From Actinomadura chibensis NBRC 106107 (GTDB taxonomy: Bacteria > Actinomycetota > Actinomycetes > Streptosporangiales > Streptosporangiaceae), in the NCBI RefSeq assembly GCF_001552135.1, contig NZ_BCQP01000032.1:1-64000 (forward strand): 64,000 bases of DNA. Direction: 5' to 3'. The position numbers were made by a program, and so were the translations under genes. A model generated the notes under the pieces. It searched no databases and had not been told where the DNA came from. It saw only the letters and a list, made by a program, of their open reading frames with translations. Below, one piece after another: positions 1 through 8,892 of the stretch. The stretch's first letter is position 1, and each line of letters begins with the position of its first letter.

Positions 1-29
1 TTCCCGAGCCGCGAACGCGGCCTCGGGAA
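1..29. terminator. GC-rich hairpin at the left edge
   Basis: TTCCCGAG then CCGCG at 1-13 pairs with CGCGG and CTCGGGAA at 16-29, with a 2-nt loop and one bulged C at 21. It lies downstream of the ABC permease stop on the minus strand and has no T-run. It is probably a terminator or the partial end of a neighbouring unit outside the window. Confidence 0.45.
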
Positions 30-59
30 ACGGCCCGCCGCGCGCAACGGGGGTTCCAG

Positions 60-101
60 GGGGTCGCCCCCCTGGGAAAGTGGGGTCGCCCCCCTGGGAA
101 A
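60..101. repeat. 20-bp direct repeat abutting the permease stop codon
   Basis: GGGGTCGCCCCCCTGGGAAA occurs at 60-79 and again at 82-101, a perfect copy with a 22-nt period. The second copy ends one base before the permease stop at 102. The first copy, with its upstream TTCCA, can fold as a hairpin (54-78), so the duplication may double a terminator element. Confidence 0.8.
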
Positions 102-911
102 TCACGCCCTCTGCTTAAACGCCCTTAGCGACAGCGGTGCGAACACCAGTGAGATGCCGACGCCCCAGGCGAGGGCGATCCAGGCGTGTTCGAGGACGGG
201 TCCGCCGACCAGGAGTCCGCGCATGGATTCGACGAGCTGCGTGACGGGGCTGTTGTCCATGATGAACGCGAGCCAGTCGGGGATGCCGTCGGTGTTCGGG
301 ATGAACGCGGTGCTGAGGAAGCTCAGCGGGAAGATCACCACGAAGCCGAAGATCTGCACCTTCTCCGGTTCGTTGACCTTCATCGCGATGAAGACCGACG
401 TCCAGGAGAACAGCACGGCGAAGGCCAGCAGCAGGACGAACGCGGTGAGCAGGGCGAACACGTTCGTCTCGATGCGGAATCCGATGGCGAACCCGACGGC
501 GAGCAGGATCGTCATGGACCACGCCTGCTTGGCGGTGTCGGCGATGATCCGTCCGGCGAGCGGGGCGCTGCGCGAGATCGGCAGGCTGCGGAACCGGTCG
601 AAGACGCCCTTGGTGATGTCGGTGTTCAACCCGAAACCGGTGCTCATCCCGGCGAAGAGGGCGTTCTGCGCGATGATGCCGGGGATGACGACGGGCAGGT
701 ACTTGTCGACGCTGCCCGCCATCGCCGGGCCGAACACGTACGCGAACAGCAGCACGAACATGATCGGCTGGATGGAGAGGTCGAGCAGCTCCATCGGGTT
801 GTGCTTGATCTGGACGAGGTTGCGCCAGGCGAGCGTCAGCGTGTTGCGGACGGCGGTGCCCGGCGAGACCCGTTTGGAGAGGTTCTCTGGCGCGAACGTC
901 GCGGCGGTCAT
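102..911 (-). CDS. ABC-2 type export permease (DrrB-like)
   Basis: This 269-residue protein is the membrane half of a two-gene ABC exporter. About six hydrophobic segments follow a cytoplasmic N-terminus of about 40 residues (TLAWRNLVQIKHNPMELLD). The motif SPVTQLVESMRGLLVGG near the end is typical of DrrB-family ABC-2 permeases. In the family, such proteins pair with a DrrA ATPase to export hydrophobic compounds such as antibiotics, lipids or pigments; the substrate here is unknown. The ATG at 911 is chosen because it overlaps the TGA of the upstream ATPase gene by 4 bp (ATGA), giving translational coupling. A larger open frame extends upstream but is only the antisense-like shadow of the ATPase gene. 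Confidence 0.92.
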   Translation of the reverse strand: MTAATFAPENLSKRVSPGTAVRNTLTLAWRNLVQIKHNPMELLDLSIQPIMFVLLFAYVFGPAMAGSVDKYLPVVIPGIIAQNALFAGMSTGFGLNTDITKGVFDRFRSLPISRSAPLAGRIIADTAKQAWSMTILLAVGFAIGFRIETNVFALLTAFVLLLAFAVLFSWTSVFIAMKVNEPEKVQIFGFVVIFPLSFLSTAFIPNTDGIPDWLAFIMDNSPVTQLVESMRGLLVGGPVLEHAWIALAWGVGISLVFAPLSLRAFKQRA

Positions 912-1900
912 GCGGACGCCCCTTCCTTGTCGGCGGCGTCGGCGAGTTCGCCCGCCTCGGCGTCGATGTCGTCGGTGTGGTGGCCGGTGAGGGCGAAGAA
1001 CACCTCGTCCAGGCTGGACTTGCGCAGGGACAGCTCGCCGACGGTGACGCCCGCGTCGTCGAGGCGGCGGACGACGGCGGGCATGAGCTGCGGGTCGGTG
1101 ATCGGCGCGCTGACGAGCCCGTCGCGGACCTCGGGGACGGCCTCGGCGAGTTCGCCGACGATCCGCGAGACGGTGTCGAGGTCGGCGGCGTTGACCGGGG
1201 TGACCTCCAGCACCTGCCCGCCGACCTGCTCCTTCAGCACGTCGGAGGTGCCGTGCGCGATGACCTGCCCGCGGTCGATGACGATGATGTCGTCGGCGAG
1301 CTGGTCGGCCTCCTCCAGGTACTGGGTGGTGAGGAGGACGGTGACGCCGTCGTCGGTGAGGCCGCGGACGATGTCCCACAGGCCGTTGCGGCTGCGCGGG
1401 TCGAGGCCGGTGGTCGGCTCGTCCAGGAAGAGGAACTGCGGGCGGCCGACGAGGCTCGCCGCGAGGTCGAGGCGGCGGCGCATCCCGCCGGAGTAGGTCT
1501 TGGCGGCGCGCTCGGCGGCCTCGGTGAGCTGGAACCGCTCCAGCAGTTCGGCGGCCCGCGCCTTGGCGGCCTTCCGCGAGATGCCGAGGAGCCGTCCGAT
1601 GAGGATGAGGTTCTCGGTCCCGGTGAGCATCTCGTCGACTCCGGCGTACTGCCCGGTCAGCCCGATGAGCTGGCGCACCTTGTGGGCGTCCTTGACCACG
1701 TCGAACCCGGCGACCTTGGCGCTGCCGCCGGTCGGCTCGATCAGCGTGGCGAGGATGCGGGTCATGGTGGTCTTCCCGGCGCCGTTCGGGCCGAGCACGC
1801 CGAGGACCGTCCCGGCTTCGGCGGTGAGTGAGACGCCGGCCAGCGCCTGGGTCTCACCGAACCGCTTCTCCAGACCTTCGGCCTGGATGGCGTAAGTCAT
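908..1900 (-). CDS. ABC transporter ATP-binding protein (DrrA-like)
   Basis: This 330-residue nucleotide-binding protein energises the permease encoded immediately downstream. The Walker A GPNGAGKTT is at residues 37-45, the signature is YSGGMRRRLDLAASLVG, and Walker B plus D-loop is FLDEPTTGLDPRS, followed by the switch-His region LTTQYLEEA. The last third (about residues 230-330) matches the DUF4162-type C-terminal extension seen in daunorubicin-resistance ATPases. The ATG at 1900 has an AGGAG ribosome binding site 7-8 nt upstream. The pair forms a two-gene operon with no regulator beside it. The neighbouring divergent gene starts at 2163, so the promoter lies in 1901-2162. Confidence 0.95.
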   Translation of the reverse strand: MTYAIQAEGLEKRFGETQALAGVSLTAEAGTVLGVLGPNGAGKTTMTRILATLIEPTGGSAKVAGFDVVKDAHKVRQLIGLTGQYAGVDEMLTGTENLILIGRLLGISRKAAKARAAELLERFQLTEAAERAAKTYSGGMRRRLDLAASLVGRPQFLFLDEPTTGLDPRSRNGLWDIVRGLTDDGVTVLLTTQYLEEADQLADDIIVIDRGQVIAHGTSDVLKEQVGGQVLEVTPVNAADLDTVSRIVGELAEAVPEVRDGLVSAPITDPQLMPAVVRRLDDAGVTVGELSLRKSSLDEVFFALTGHHTDDIDAEAGELADAADKEGASA

Positions 1901-2162
1901 GTGATCTCCTAGGTGGGTCGTTCGCCGGACGTCTGCGCCCTCCGGGAAGGGGAGCCAGTCAAAATATGCGGTGTCCGGGATGGTGCGCATCCGGTTTTTC
2001 GTCCGCCTCGGGCGCGGTTCCGTCGGCGGTGTCCAGACGCGCTCCCAACATCGCATGCGCCACTGACAGAACGCTGACATGCCCGCCACGATGCCTCAGG
2101 CGGGACGATTTCGCGTCTGGCGTGAGAACGGGAGGGGGCCTCCGGCGTTCTAGACTCGCGGT

Positions 2163-2753
2163 GTGACGTCGGTGCGGTGCGGTCACGACCTGGACGACGG
2201 GGACGACGACGGGGACGGCGGAGACGGCGGGGCGGCGCGCCCGCCGCGGCTGCGGCCGCCGGAGAACCGGGTCTCGCCGCGCGCCGTCGCGCACTGGGCG
2301 ATCGAGTACCTGCTGCTCTGGGGGCTGGCGTTCGGTCTCGCGCTGGGCGTCGCGGCCTGGGTCGGCGACTCCGGGTGGGACGGGGTGCCCGGCTGGCTGA
2401 CCGGGCGCGTCGACTGGCTGCCCTACGTCGTCGGCGCGGCGGGCCTGCTCATGGTGACGGTCGCGCCCGTGTGGCGCTACCGCGTCCACCGGTGGGAGGT
2501 CAGCGCGGACGTCGTCTACACCAGGACGGGATGGTTCAGCCGTGAATGGCTGCTGGTGCCGGTGAGCCGCATCCAGACCGTCGACACCGAGCAGGGCTGG
2601 ATCGAGCGGATGCTGGGCCTCGCGACCATCGAGGTCAACACCGCCTCGCACACCGGGTCGTCGGAGGTCTCGGGCCTTCCCGTGGACGTGGCGACCCGCC
2701 TCGCCGAGGACCTCGCGCACCGCGCCCACGACCTCCGCGACGACGCCACGTGA
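2163..2753 (+). CDS. Bacterial PH-domain membrane protein (YdbS-like)
   Basis: This 196-residue protein has a charged, Asp/Gly-rich N-terminus, two membrane segments (about residues 45-67 and 83-103) and then a bPH2/DUF304 domain containing VYTRTGWFSREWLLVPVS and QTVDTEQGWIERMLGLATI. That order is typical of YdbS-like proteins, which are encoded with a longer YdbT-like partner; both are thought to be membrane-anchored PH-fold proteins of unknown biochemical role. The GTG at 2163 follows directly after an upstream in-frame stop. The stop codon overlaps the GTG of the next gene (GTGA), so the two are co-translated. Confidence 0.88.
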   Translation: MTSVRCGHDLDDGDDDGDGGDGGAARPPRLRPPENRVSPRAVAHWAIEYLLLWGLAFGLALGVAAWVGDSGWDGVPGWLTGRVDWLPYVVGAAGLLMVTVAPVWRYRVHRWEVSADVVYTRTGWFSREWLLVPVSRIQTVDTEQGWIERMLGLATIEVNTASHTGSSEVSGLPVDVATRLAEDLAHRAHDLRDDAT

Positions 2754-4306
2754 ACCTGCGAGACGGCGACCCCGTCCCCGACCCCGCGCCCGAGCCCGTC
2801 CGCGAACCCGTGCCCGGTCCCGCCGGGGGTTCGGACGGCGTCACCGCGTCCAACGGGCATCGCGACGGGGCCGTGCCGGGCCGTCCGGCGGACGCCGGTC
2901 ACGCGCACCGGCTGCATCCGTTCACGTTCGTCGTCGGCGCCGTCCGGGAGCTGGTCGCGCTGATCGCCGCCGGGGCGACGGGGCTGCTGGTCGGCGGCCT
3001 GTCCACGGCGTTCTACTTCACGCTCGTCGGGCTCGCGTTCGGGCTCGCCTTCCACGTCGCCGACTGGGTGACGTTCACCTACGTCCTGTACGGCGACCGC
3101 ATCGAGCTGCGCCGCGCGCTCATCGGACGGTCGGTCAAGAGCATCCCGCGCGACCGGATCCGGGGCGTGGACATCAGCGCGTCCCTGCCGCACCGCCTGC
3201 TCGGCCTGGCGGTCGTCGACGTCGACGCGGGCGCGGACGGCGGGGAGGGGACGCTGAACGCGGTGTCCCGGCACGAGGCGGACCGGCTGCGGCGCGTCCT
3301 GCTGGCCCGTGACGCGCCCGCGCCGCCGCGCCGCGTCCTGGCCCGGATGCGGCGGCGCTGGTACGTGTACGCCCCGCTCAGCGGCGCGTACCTGTTCACG
3401 CCGTTCGCGCTCGCCGGGAGCCTGCTCGGCACCCTCTACAACCTCGGCGACGACCTCGGGCTCATCACGCGGGAGCGGGTGGAGGGCGTGGGCCACGACG
3501 TGGTCGGCCTGCCCACGGCGCTCGTCGTGGCGCTCGCCATCCTCGTCCTCATCGCGATGCCGGTCATGTCGGTGATCGTCTTCACGCTGTTCAACTGGGA
3601 CTTCACCGTCCACGAGCGGGACGGGTCGCTCGTCGCCGAGCGCGGCCTGCTCACCCGGCGCAGCGTGTCGCTGGAGCGGCGCAGGCTGCGCGGCGTCGAG
3701 CTCGCCGACAACCCGTTCGAGCGCGCGGCCGGGGTGACCCGGCTCGGCGCGCTGATCACCGGTCTCGGGGACGCCGCGCACCGGGGGCGGCTGCTGCCCG
3801 CCGCGCCGCGCCCGGTCGCCGAGGCGCTGGCGGCGCGGGTCGTCGGGAACGTCCCCGGCCCGCTGACCACGCATCCGCGCGCGGCGCGGGGACGCCGGGT
3901 GGCGCGGGCGGTGGCGCCGCCGCTCGGCCTCGCCGCGCTGGCCCTGGTCGCCGGGCAGCCGTGGGTCGCGGGCGCGTTCGCCGTGTTCGCCGGGCCCGCC
4001 GTCCTGCTCGGGCTCGACCGGTACCGGCAGCTCGGGCACGTCACGGACGGGGAGCGGCTCAGCGTCCGCTCGGGCTCGCTGCGGCGGCGCCAGGTGGTCG
4101 TCGAGCACGGCGCGGTCGTCGGCTGGCGGATCCGCCGCACGCTCTTCCAGCGCAGGCTGGGCCTCGCGACGCTGTTCGCGGCGGTCGGCGCGGGCGACGG
4201 CGGCTACTCCGCCGCGGACATGTCCGAGGCGGACGCCGTGTCGCTCGCCGCGGGGATCACCCCGGCGTGGGTGACCCCGTTCCTGGAACCGCCGCCCGAC
4301 CGCTAG
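2750..4306 (+). CDS. Membrane protein with repeated bacterial PH domains (YdbT-like)
   Basis: This 518-residue partner of the preceding gene has an N-terminal Pro/Asp-rich cytoplasmic tail of about 55 residues. Pairs of hydrophobic helices then alternate with three bPH2/DUF304 segments, at about residues 110-185, 285-360 and 430-510. Recurrent motifs are GRSVKSIPRDRIRGVDI, RRSVSLERRRLRGVEL and RRRQVVVEHGAVVGWRI. YdbS/YdbT pairs give Bacillus-type cells tolerance to some antimicrobial proteins, but no function is assigned in actinobacteria. The GTG at 2750 is chosen for the 4-bp GTGA overlap. The TAG stop shares the palindrome CTAG (4303-4306) with the stop codon of the convergent sepH. Confidence 0.85.
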   Translation: MNLRDGDPVPDPAPEPVREPVPGPAGGSDGVTASNGHRDGAVPGRPADAGHAHRLHPFTFVVGAVRELVALIAAGATGLLVGGLSTAFYFTLVGLAFGLAFHVADWVTFTYVLYGDRIELRRALIGRSVKSIPRDRIRGVDISASLPHRLLGLAVVDVDAGADGGEGTLNAVSRHEADRLRRVLLARDAPAPPRRVLARMRRRWYVYAPLSGAYLFTPFALAGSLLGTLYNLGDDLGLITRERVEGVGHDVVGLPTALVVALAILVLIAMPVMSVIVFTLFNWDFTVHERDGSLVAERGLLTRRSVSLERRRLRGVELADNPFERAAGVTRLGALITGLGDAAHRGRLLPAAPRPVAEALAARVVGNVPGPLTTHPRAARGRRVARAVAPPLGLAALALVAGQPWVAGAFAVFAGPAVLLGLDRYRQLGHVTDGERLSVRSGSLRRRQVVVEHGAVVGWRIRRTLFQRRLGLATLFAAVGAGDGGYSAADMSEADAVSLAAGITPAWVTPFLEPPPDR

Positions 4307-5931
4307 TCGGGACGGCGGGCGCCGAACATGATCTCGTCCCACGACGGGACGGACGCGCGCTTGCCCTTGGCCTTGCGGCGCCGCGCCGGACGCTGCGCGG
4401 CCGAGTCGCCGCCGCCCGCCGCCGCCGCGGCGGCGGGCGACCCGGTGGCGGGCTTGTCCTGCGCGGCGGGCATGGCGGGACGCGCGGCGGGCTTCTTCTT
4501 CGCGGGCGTCCGCGGCGGCTGCCGCTGCGCCGGGCGCTGCGCCGCCGCCGCGGGCTTCTGCTCCGCCGCGGGCTCGTCCCGCTCGGGCTCCGGCTCCGGC
4601 GCGGGCTCCGGCTTCGCCGCGACGGGCTCGGCCTCCGGCGCCTTCGCGGCGGCGGGCTCCGGCTCGGCGGCGGCCGCCTCCTCGGGCTCGTCGACCGCCT
4701 GCGGCTCGGGCGCGGGCTCGGGCTCGTCGGCCGGACGCTCCTCGTCCGCCTCCTCGGCCCGGTCCGTCTCGTCGGCCTCGGCGGCCTCCTCCGCGACCGG
4801 CTCGGCGGGCCGCTCCGCTTCGGCGGGCTCGGCCGCCGGTTCGGGGGCGTCGTCGCGCTCGTCGGCGGCGGGCGCGGGCTTCTCGTCCGCCTCGGCGGCG
4901 GCGGGCTCCTCCTCCGGCGGGGCGGCCTGCTGGACGGCCTCCCGGACGGCCTCGCGCGGCGCGGCGGGCTCCTCGGCGACGCGGGGACGCAGCGGCGCGG
5001 GCGCGGCGCGCTCGTCCGGCTCGCGGGGCCGGGCGGCCTCGTGCAGCGCGGCGCCCTCGCCGGGCTCGCGGACGGCCGGGCGCGGCTCGGCCATCCGCCC
5101 GCGCTCGATGACGTACTCGCGGGGCTCGGCGGCGCGCAGCGGCTCGGGCCGGCCGGACGGCGCGGGCCGCGCGGCCGGACCGGCCTGCGCGGGCTCGGCG
5201 GGGACCTCCGCCGGGAACTCGGCGGGCAGCCCGCGCGGCGCCGGGTCGCGCTCGCGCTCCAGGTCGCGGTCGAGGTCGCGGTCGTTGGACACGACCTTCA
5301 TGGCGGGACGGCGCGGCACGAGCGGCGTCACCGTGTCGGAGAGCGCCTCGTCGTCCCACTCGACGGCGGTGAGGCGGGCGGCGACCTCGTCCAGCGGGGA
5401 GACGTGGCGGCGGCGCGGGTCGAACGTCCACTCGGCGGCGTGCGGGCGGCCGTTGTCGAAGAACGACAGCCGGACGCGCCAGGTGTTGTCCTCGCACTTC
5501 CAGGAGTCCCACTCGACCTCTTCGAGGTCGACGCCGCCGCGGCCGAGGCGCTCCTCGACGGTCTCGCCGAGCGGCGGGCCCGGGGCCGACTCGCCGGGGC
5601 GGCGCACCGCCACGCGTTGCGCCTGCTGGGCCATGTACTCGCGTTCCTGCAGGACCGGGCCCTCGAACCAGCGGACGCGTTCGACCGGGATTCCCGCCGA
5701 CTCGGCGATCTCCTCCGCGGTCTCGCCGGACCGGATGCGGGCCTGGATCTCCTTGGGGCGCAAGGGACTCTCCACTTCGATCTCGAACTGGCCGAGGCGG
5801 GAGAAGTGCCCACGGACCGCGGCGCGGAGCCGGTCGTCGACGGGCAGGGTGAACCGGGTGCCTCGGCCCGCGGTGGCCAGGACGAGGTACGTACCGTCCT
5901 CGCTGACCGCGACGAGGCGCAGCTCCTGCAT
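4303..5931 (-). CDS. sepH: Septation protein SepH
   Basis: This 542-residue protein is an actinobacterial cell-division factor that stimulates FtsZ assembly. The conserved N-terminal DUF3071/HTH region spans about residues 1-115 (MQELRLVAVSEDGTYLVLA, then GETAEEIAESAGIPVERVRW). A long low-complexity Ala/Glu/Pro middle follows (about residues 190-480). The protein ends with the conserved C-terminal motif RASVPSWDEIMFGARRPD. The ATG at 5931 has GGAAGGA 6 nt upstream and gives the family N-terminus; in-frame sequence upstream of it is not conserved-looking. In Streptomyces SepH lies just upstream of the hemH-suhB-cutRS block, as here. The 3' end overlaps the PH-domain gene by 4 bp, tail to tail. 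Confidence 0.96.
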   Translation of the reverse strand: MQELRLVAVSEDGTYLVLATAGRGTRFTLPVDDRLRAAVRGHFSRLGQFEIEVESPLRPKEIQARIRSGETAEEIAESAGIPVERVRWFEGPVLQEREYMAQQAQRVAVRRPGESAPGPPLGETVEERLGRGGVDLEEVEWDSWKCEDNTWRVRLSFFDNGRPHAAEWTFDPRRRHVSPLDEVAARLTAVEWDDEALSDTVTPLVPRRPAMKVVSNDRDLDRDLERERDPAPRGLPAEFPAEVPAEPAQAGPAARPAPSGRPEPLRAAEPREYVIERGRMAEPRPAVREPGEGAALHEAARPREPDERAAPAPLRPRVAEEPAAPREAVREAVQQAAPPEEEPAAAEADEKPAPAADERDDAPEPAAEPAEAERPAEPVAEEAAEADETDRAEEADEERPADEPEPAPEPQAVDEPEEAAAAEPEPAAAKAPEAEPVAAKPEPAPEPEPERDEPAAEQKPAAAAQRPAQRQPPRTPAKKKPAARPAMPAAQDKPATGSPAAAAAAGGGDSAAQRPARRRKAKGKRASVPSWDEIMFGARRPD

Positions 5932-6338
5932 GCGTGTCCTTCCTGCCCTGTCCTTACGGCACGGAGGACGCCGGTGCGGCGGACCGTGCTCGACGGTCGG
6001 CCGCCCGATGCCCACCGAGGGCGCATGCGTGCCCTTCCCCCGGGTTCCCGAGTCTCTCTTTCGGACACACCTGCTGCCAGCACCGTACCCGGCATGTCCG
6101 AACATCGCCGCTCTCGAAGCCCCCTCCACGAGGTCGAAGAGGGCACCTGACCAAGCTTGCCCGCGCCGAGTACGGCGGGGGCCCGTCCCGCTCGATTCTT
6201 GTCCATCTTTTTCCTCACCGTGCCTGACCGGCGGGTGCGGCGCCACCGGTTCGGAGTTGCGAGCGTCACGTCCGCGGCAGGAACACCGACTTGTCCCGGT
6301 TAGTTTCTTTTCGGGGGTTTTGACATCGAGAGACAGGG
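5932..6338. other. Divergent intergenic region between sepH and the TRLD-repeat gene
   Basis: There is no gene in these 407 bp. The sepH ribosome binding site lies at 5936-5943 (minus strand). A perfect TTGACA hexamer occurs at 6320-6325, but it is too close to the GTG at 6339 to serve it as a -35 box. I see no other structured element. Open frames here have no coding character. Confidence 0.6.
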
Positions 6339-7310
6339 GTGAGCCGGGGAATGCCGCGCAAGCTGCCGGACCTGAGCACGACGCAGTTGATCGCGAGTGC
6401 GGCGGCGACGGGAGTGGCCGCGCTCGGGGCGTCCTACCTGGGCGTCTACGGGACGATCATCGGCGCGGCGCTGATGAGCGTGATCTCGACGGCCGGGTCG
6501 GCCATCGGGAAGCACTACCTCGACCAGGGCCGGGAGCAGCTCAAGGAGCTGTCGCACGTCCAGGTGGCGGTCCGGCGGCGGGACGCGGCGGGCCACGCCG
6601 CCGAGGCGGCCACCAGCGCCGACCCGACGCGCACCGTCGCCTGGCCCCATGACGCCGACCCCAACGCCACCCGGCTCGACCCGTCGTTCGGCGGCGGCGA
6701 CCCCAACGCGACCCGGCTCGACCCCGTGTTCGGCGGCGCCGACCCGAACGCCACCAGGCTGGACCCGGTGGACGCCGTGGCCGGAACGCTCGCCGAGGCG
6801 GCGGGCGAGGACGCGGTCCGCGAGGTCGTCCGGCGGTCGGCGCTGCAGAGCACCGTCGAATGGGCCAAGGCGCACTGGGTCAAGCTCGTGGTGTCGTCGG
6901 CGGCGGTGTTCGCGATCGTCATCGGCGGGATCACGGTCTACGAGGCGACTACCGGCAAGCCCATCGGCAAGAGCGACAAGGGCCTGACCGTGACCAACGT
7001 GCTGGGCGGCAACGGCGGCGGGAAGCAGGACGACACCCCCACGCCGACGCCGACCGACACCACGACCGAGCCCACCGGGACGCCGAGCGGGACGCCGACC
7101 GGCGAGACCCCGTCCACGCAGCAGACCACGCCGGGCGGGCAGCAGCCGACCGGGCCGACCGAGACGCCGACGCGGCAGGAGCCGACCGGCCGTCCGACGA
7201 CGCCCGCGCCGACGACGCCGACCGCCCCGCCGCCCACCGAGAACCCGCAGGACGGCGGTCAGCCGCCGGGCGGAGCCGAGCAGCAGCAGCGCTCCACCCC
7301 CGGCGGCTGA
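6339..7310 (+). CDS. Membrane protein with TRLD repeats and a Pro/Thr tail
   Basis: This is a 323-residue protein of unknown family. It begins with a hydrophobic hairpin-like segment (about residues 12-50). Next comes a soluble region with three copies of DPNATRLDP separated by short FGGG/FGGA spacers (residues about 105-145), then one membrane helix (about 185-208, VVSSAAVFAIVIGGITVYEA). The tail after residue 230 is rich in Thr, Pro and Gly and presumably lies outside the membrane. Each repeat holds T-R-L-D, which fits the pT-x-x-D pattern preferred by many FHA domains, so these threonines may be phosphorylated docking sites; this is inference. The GTG at 6339 has a GAGAGACAGGGG region upstream; an in-frame ATG at 6351 is the alternative. 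Confidence 0.75.
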   Translation: MSRGMPRKLPDLSTTQLIASAAATGVAALGASYLGVYGTIIGAALMSVISTAGSAIGKHYLDQGREQLKELSHVQVAVRRRDAAGHAAEAATSADPTRTVAWPHDADPNATRLDPSFGGGDPNATRLDPVFGGADPNATRLDPVDAVAGTLAEAAGEDAVREVVRRSALQSTVEWAKAHWVKLVVSSAAVFAIVIGGITVYEATTGKPIGKSDKGLTVTNVLGGNGGGKQDDTPTPTPTDTTTEPTGTPSGTPTGETPSTQQTTPGGQQPTGPTETPTRQEPTGRPTTPAPTTPTAPPPTENPQDGGQPPGGAEQQQRSTPGG

Positions 7311-7361
7311 GGCGGTCCCGCCGACCGATCCGCCCGATCCGTCCAGCCGCCTGCCATCCGC

Positions 7362-8684
7362 CTATTCGCCGAAGACCTGGTTGGTGTACGGGTTGGCGAA
7401 GCGGCGCTCTGGGTCGAGTTCGTCGCGCAGGGCGCGGAAGTCCCTGAACCGGGGATACACCTTCTCCAGGTACGCGGCGTCGCGCGTGTGGAGCTTGCCC
7501 CAGTGCGGACGCCCGTTCAGGGACGTCATCAGGTCCTCGACCCCCTTGAAGTAGTCCTCGTGGGGGTCGCGGTGGTAGACGTGCACGGCGATGAACGCGC
7601 TCCGGCGCCCATGGGCCATGGAGAGCCAGGCGTCCTCCTGGGGGAGCAGCCGCACCTCGATGGGGAAGCTGATCCGCCAGTCCTTCCTGGCGAACAGGGA
7701 ACGCAGCTCGCGCAGCGCGGGGACGAGATCCTCGCGCGGGATCGCGAATTCCTGCTCCTTGAACCGGACGGTCCGCGGGCTGGTGAACACCTTGTACGAG
7801 GTGTCGCTGTAGGTGCGGGCCCCGAGCGCCTTGGCGGAGACGCCGTTCACGAAGGTCGTCGCGGAGGGCACCCGGTGCGTGAGCCTGTTGACGACCCCGA
7901 AGACGGTGTTGGACAGGAACTGGTCGTCCATCCAGTACTTGACCCTGGACAGCGGTTCCGCCGGGCCCTCGACGCGGTTGTTCCGCTTGGTCAGGCACCC
8001 TTCGGTGTGCGGGAACCAGTAGAACTCGAAGTGCTCGTTGGCGGCGTCGAACTCGTCGATGCGCGCGAGCACCTCGTCCCACTTCATGGGCTGCTCCTGT
8101 GCGCGCAGCAGGAAGGCCGGGACGGTCTGCCAGGTGATGGCGGTGACGACGCCGAGCGCGCCCAGGCCCGCCCGCGCCGCGTCGAACAGGTCCGGCCGCT
8201 CCTCGCGCGAACAGGTGACGGCGCCGCCGTCGGCCAGGACGAGTTCGAGCGCGGCGACCTGGGAGGCGAGGCCCGCGCTGTCGCGTCCCGTGCCGTGGGT
8301 GGCGGTCTGGAGGGCTCCGGCGACGGTCTGCTCCTGGATGTCCCCCATGTTGGCCAGCGCGAGACCGTGCTCGTCCAGGACGCGGTTGAGCGCGTGCAGC
8401 GGAAGCCCCGCCTCGACGGTGACGAGCCCCGTCGCCGTGTCCACCGAACGCACCGCCGTGAGCGCGTCCGGACGCAGCAGCACGCCCTCCGCGACGGCCG
8501 CCCCGGTGAACGAGTGCCCGGTGCCGGTCATGCGGACGGTGAGCCCGTCCTCGGCGGCCGCCCGGACCGCGTCGGCCACCTCGGCACCGGTGCGCGGCGT
8601 CACGACGCGCTGCGGCGCGGCCTGCTGGTTTCCCGCCCAGTTCTGCCAGGCGCGTCCGTTCACGGGGGACTTCACGGGGGACAT
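7362..8684 (-). CDS. FAD-linked sugar-lactone oxidase (D-arabinono-1,4-lactone oxidase family)
   Basis: This 440-residue flavoenzyme has an N-terminal FAD-binding type 4 domain (residues about 20-180) and a C-terminal ALO domain ending RRFANPYTNQVFGE. GTGHSFT (His57) sits where relatives carry a covalent flavin-binding histidine, and the TATHGTG segment near residues 127-133 contacts FAD in relatives. The family oxidises aldonolactones or alditols and includes the Mycobacterium gulonolactone dehydrogenase and Streptomyces alditol oxidase; which substrate is used here cannot be told. The only good start is the ATG at 8684. It faces the preceding gene tail to tail across 51 bp and is likely monocistronic, with its promoter in 8685-8892. 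Confidence 0.9.
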   Translation of the reverse strand: MSPVKSPVNGRAWQNWAGNQQAAPQRVVTPRTGAEVADAVRAAAEDGLTVRMTGTGHSFTGAAVAEGVLLRPDALTAVRSVDTATGLVTVEAGLPLHALNRVLDEHGLALANMGDIQEQTVAGALQTATHGTGRDSAGLASQVAALELVLADGGAVTCSREERPDLFDAARAGLGALGVVTAITWQTVPAFLLRAQEQPMKWDEVLARIDEFDAANEHFEFYWFPHTEGCLTKRNNRVEGPAEPLSRVKYWMDDQFLSNTVFGVVNRLTHRVPSATTFVNGVSAKALGARTYSDTSYKVFTSPRTVRFKEQEFAIPREDLVPALRELRSLFARKDWRISFPIEVRLLPQEDAWLSMAHGRRSAFIAVHVYHRDPHEDYFKGVEDLMTSLNGRPHWGKLHTRDAAYLEKVYPRFRDFRALRDELDPERRFANPYTNQVFGE

Positions 8685-8747
8685 GGCGTGACTCTACTCG
8701 GCGATTGTTCGCGAGAAAAGTTCACGTTTCTGTCCGGTCTGAGGCGA

Positions 8748-8809
8748 TACGATCCGATCCGTCCCACAGGGGCGGCGGGCGGTCGGCACCGGTTCGGTGC
8801 CCGCCGACC
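8748..8809 (+). promoter_or_regulatory. Candidate -10 box and leader hairpin before the lytic transglycosylase
   Basis: TACGAT at 8748-8753 fits an actinobacterial -10 (TAnnnT). Downstream in the putative 5' leader, GGCACCG at 8785-8791 pairs with CGGTGCC at 8795-8801, and GGTC/GACC form an outer stem (8781-8784 with 8806-8809). The leader to the GTG at 8893 is about 130 nt, unusually long for this window, which suggests post-transcriptional control. Confidence 0.35.
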
Positions 8810-8892
8810 CCATGATCCTCATGATCCCCTTCCATGGGGGAAGGAAGCGAACGCCGGGTAACCGTCAGTAGCGACTCTCGTTGGGGAATGGT

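Noticed and set aside
2516..5512. Open frame of about 1000 codons antisense to the PH-domain genes and sense-shifted to sepH
   Set aside because: Low-complexity Arg/Ala/Gly translation without domains; typical of third-position GC bias.
8748..8892. c-di-AMP (ydaO-type) riboswitch before the lytic transglycosylase
   Set aside because: The position is right for such a switch and some GGGGGAAGG-like segments occur, but I could not fit the consensus helices; only an ordinary hairpin is recorded.
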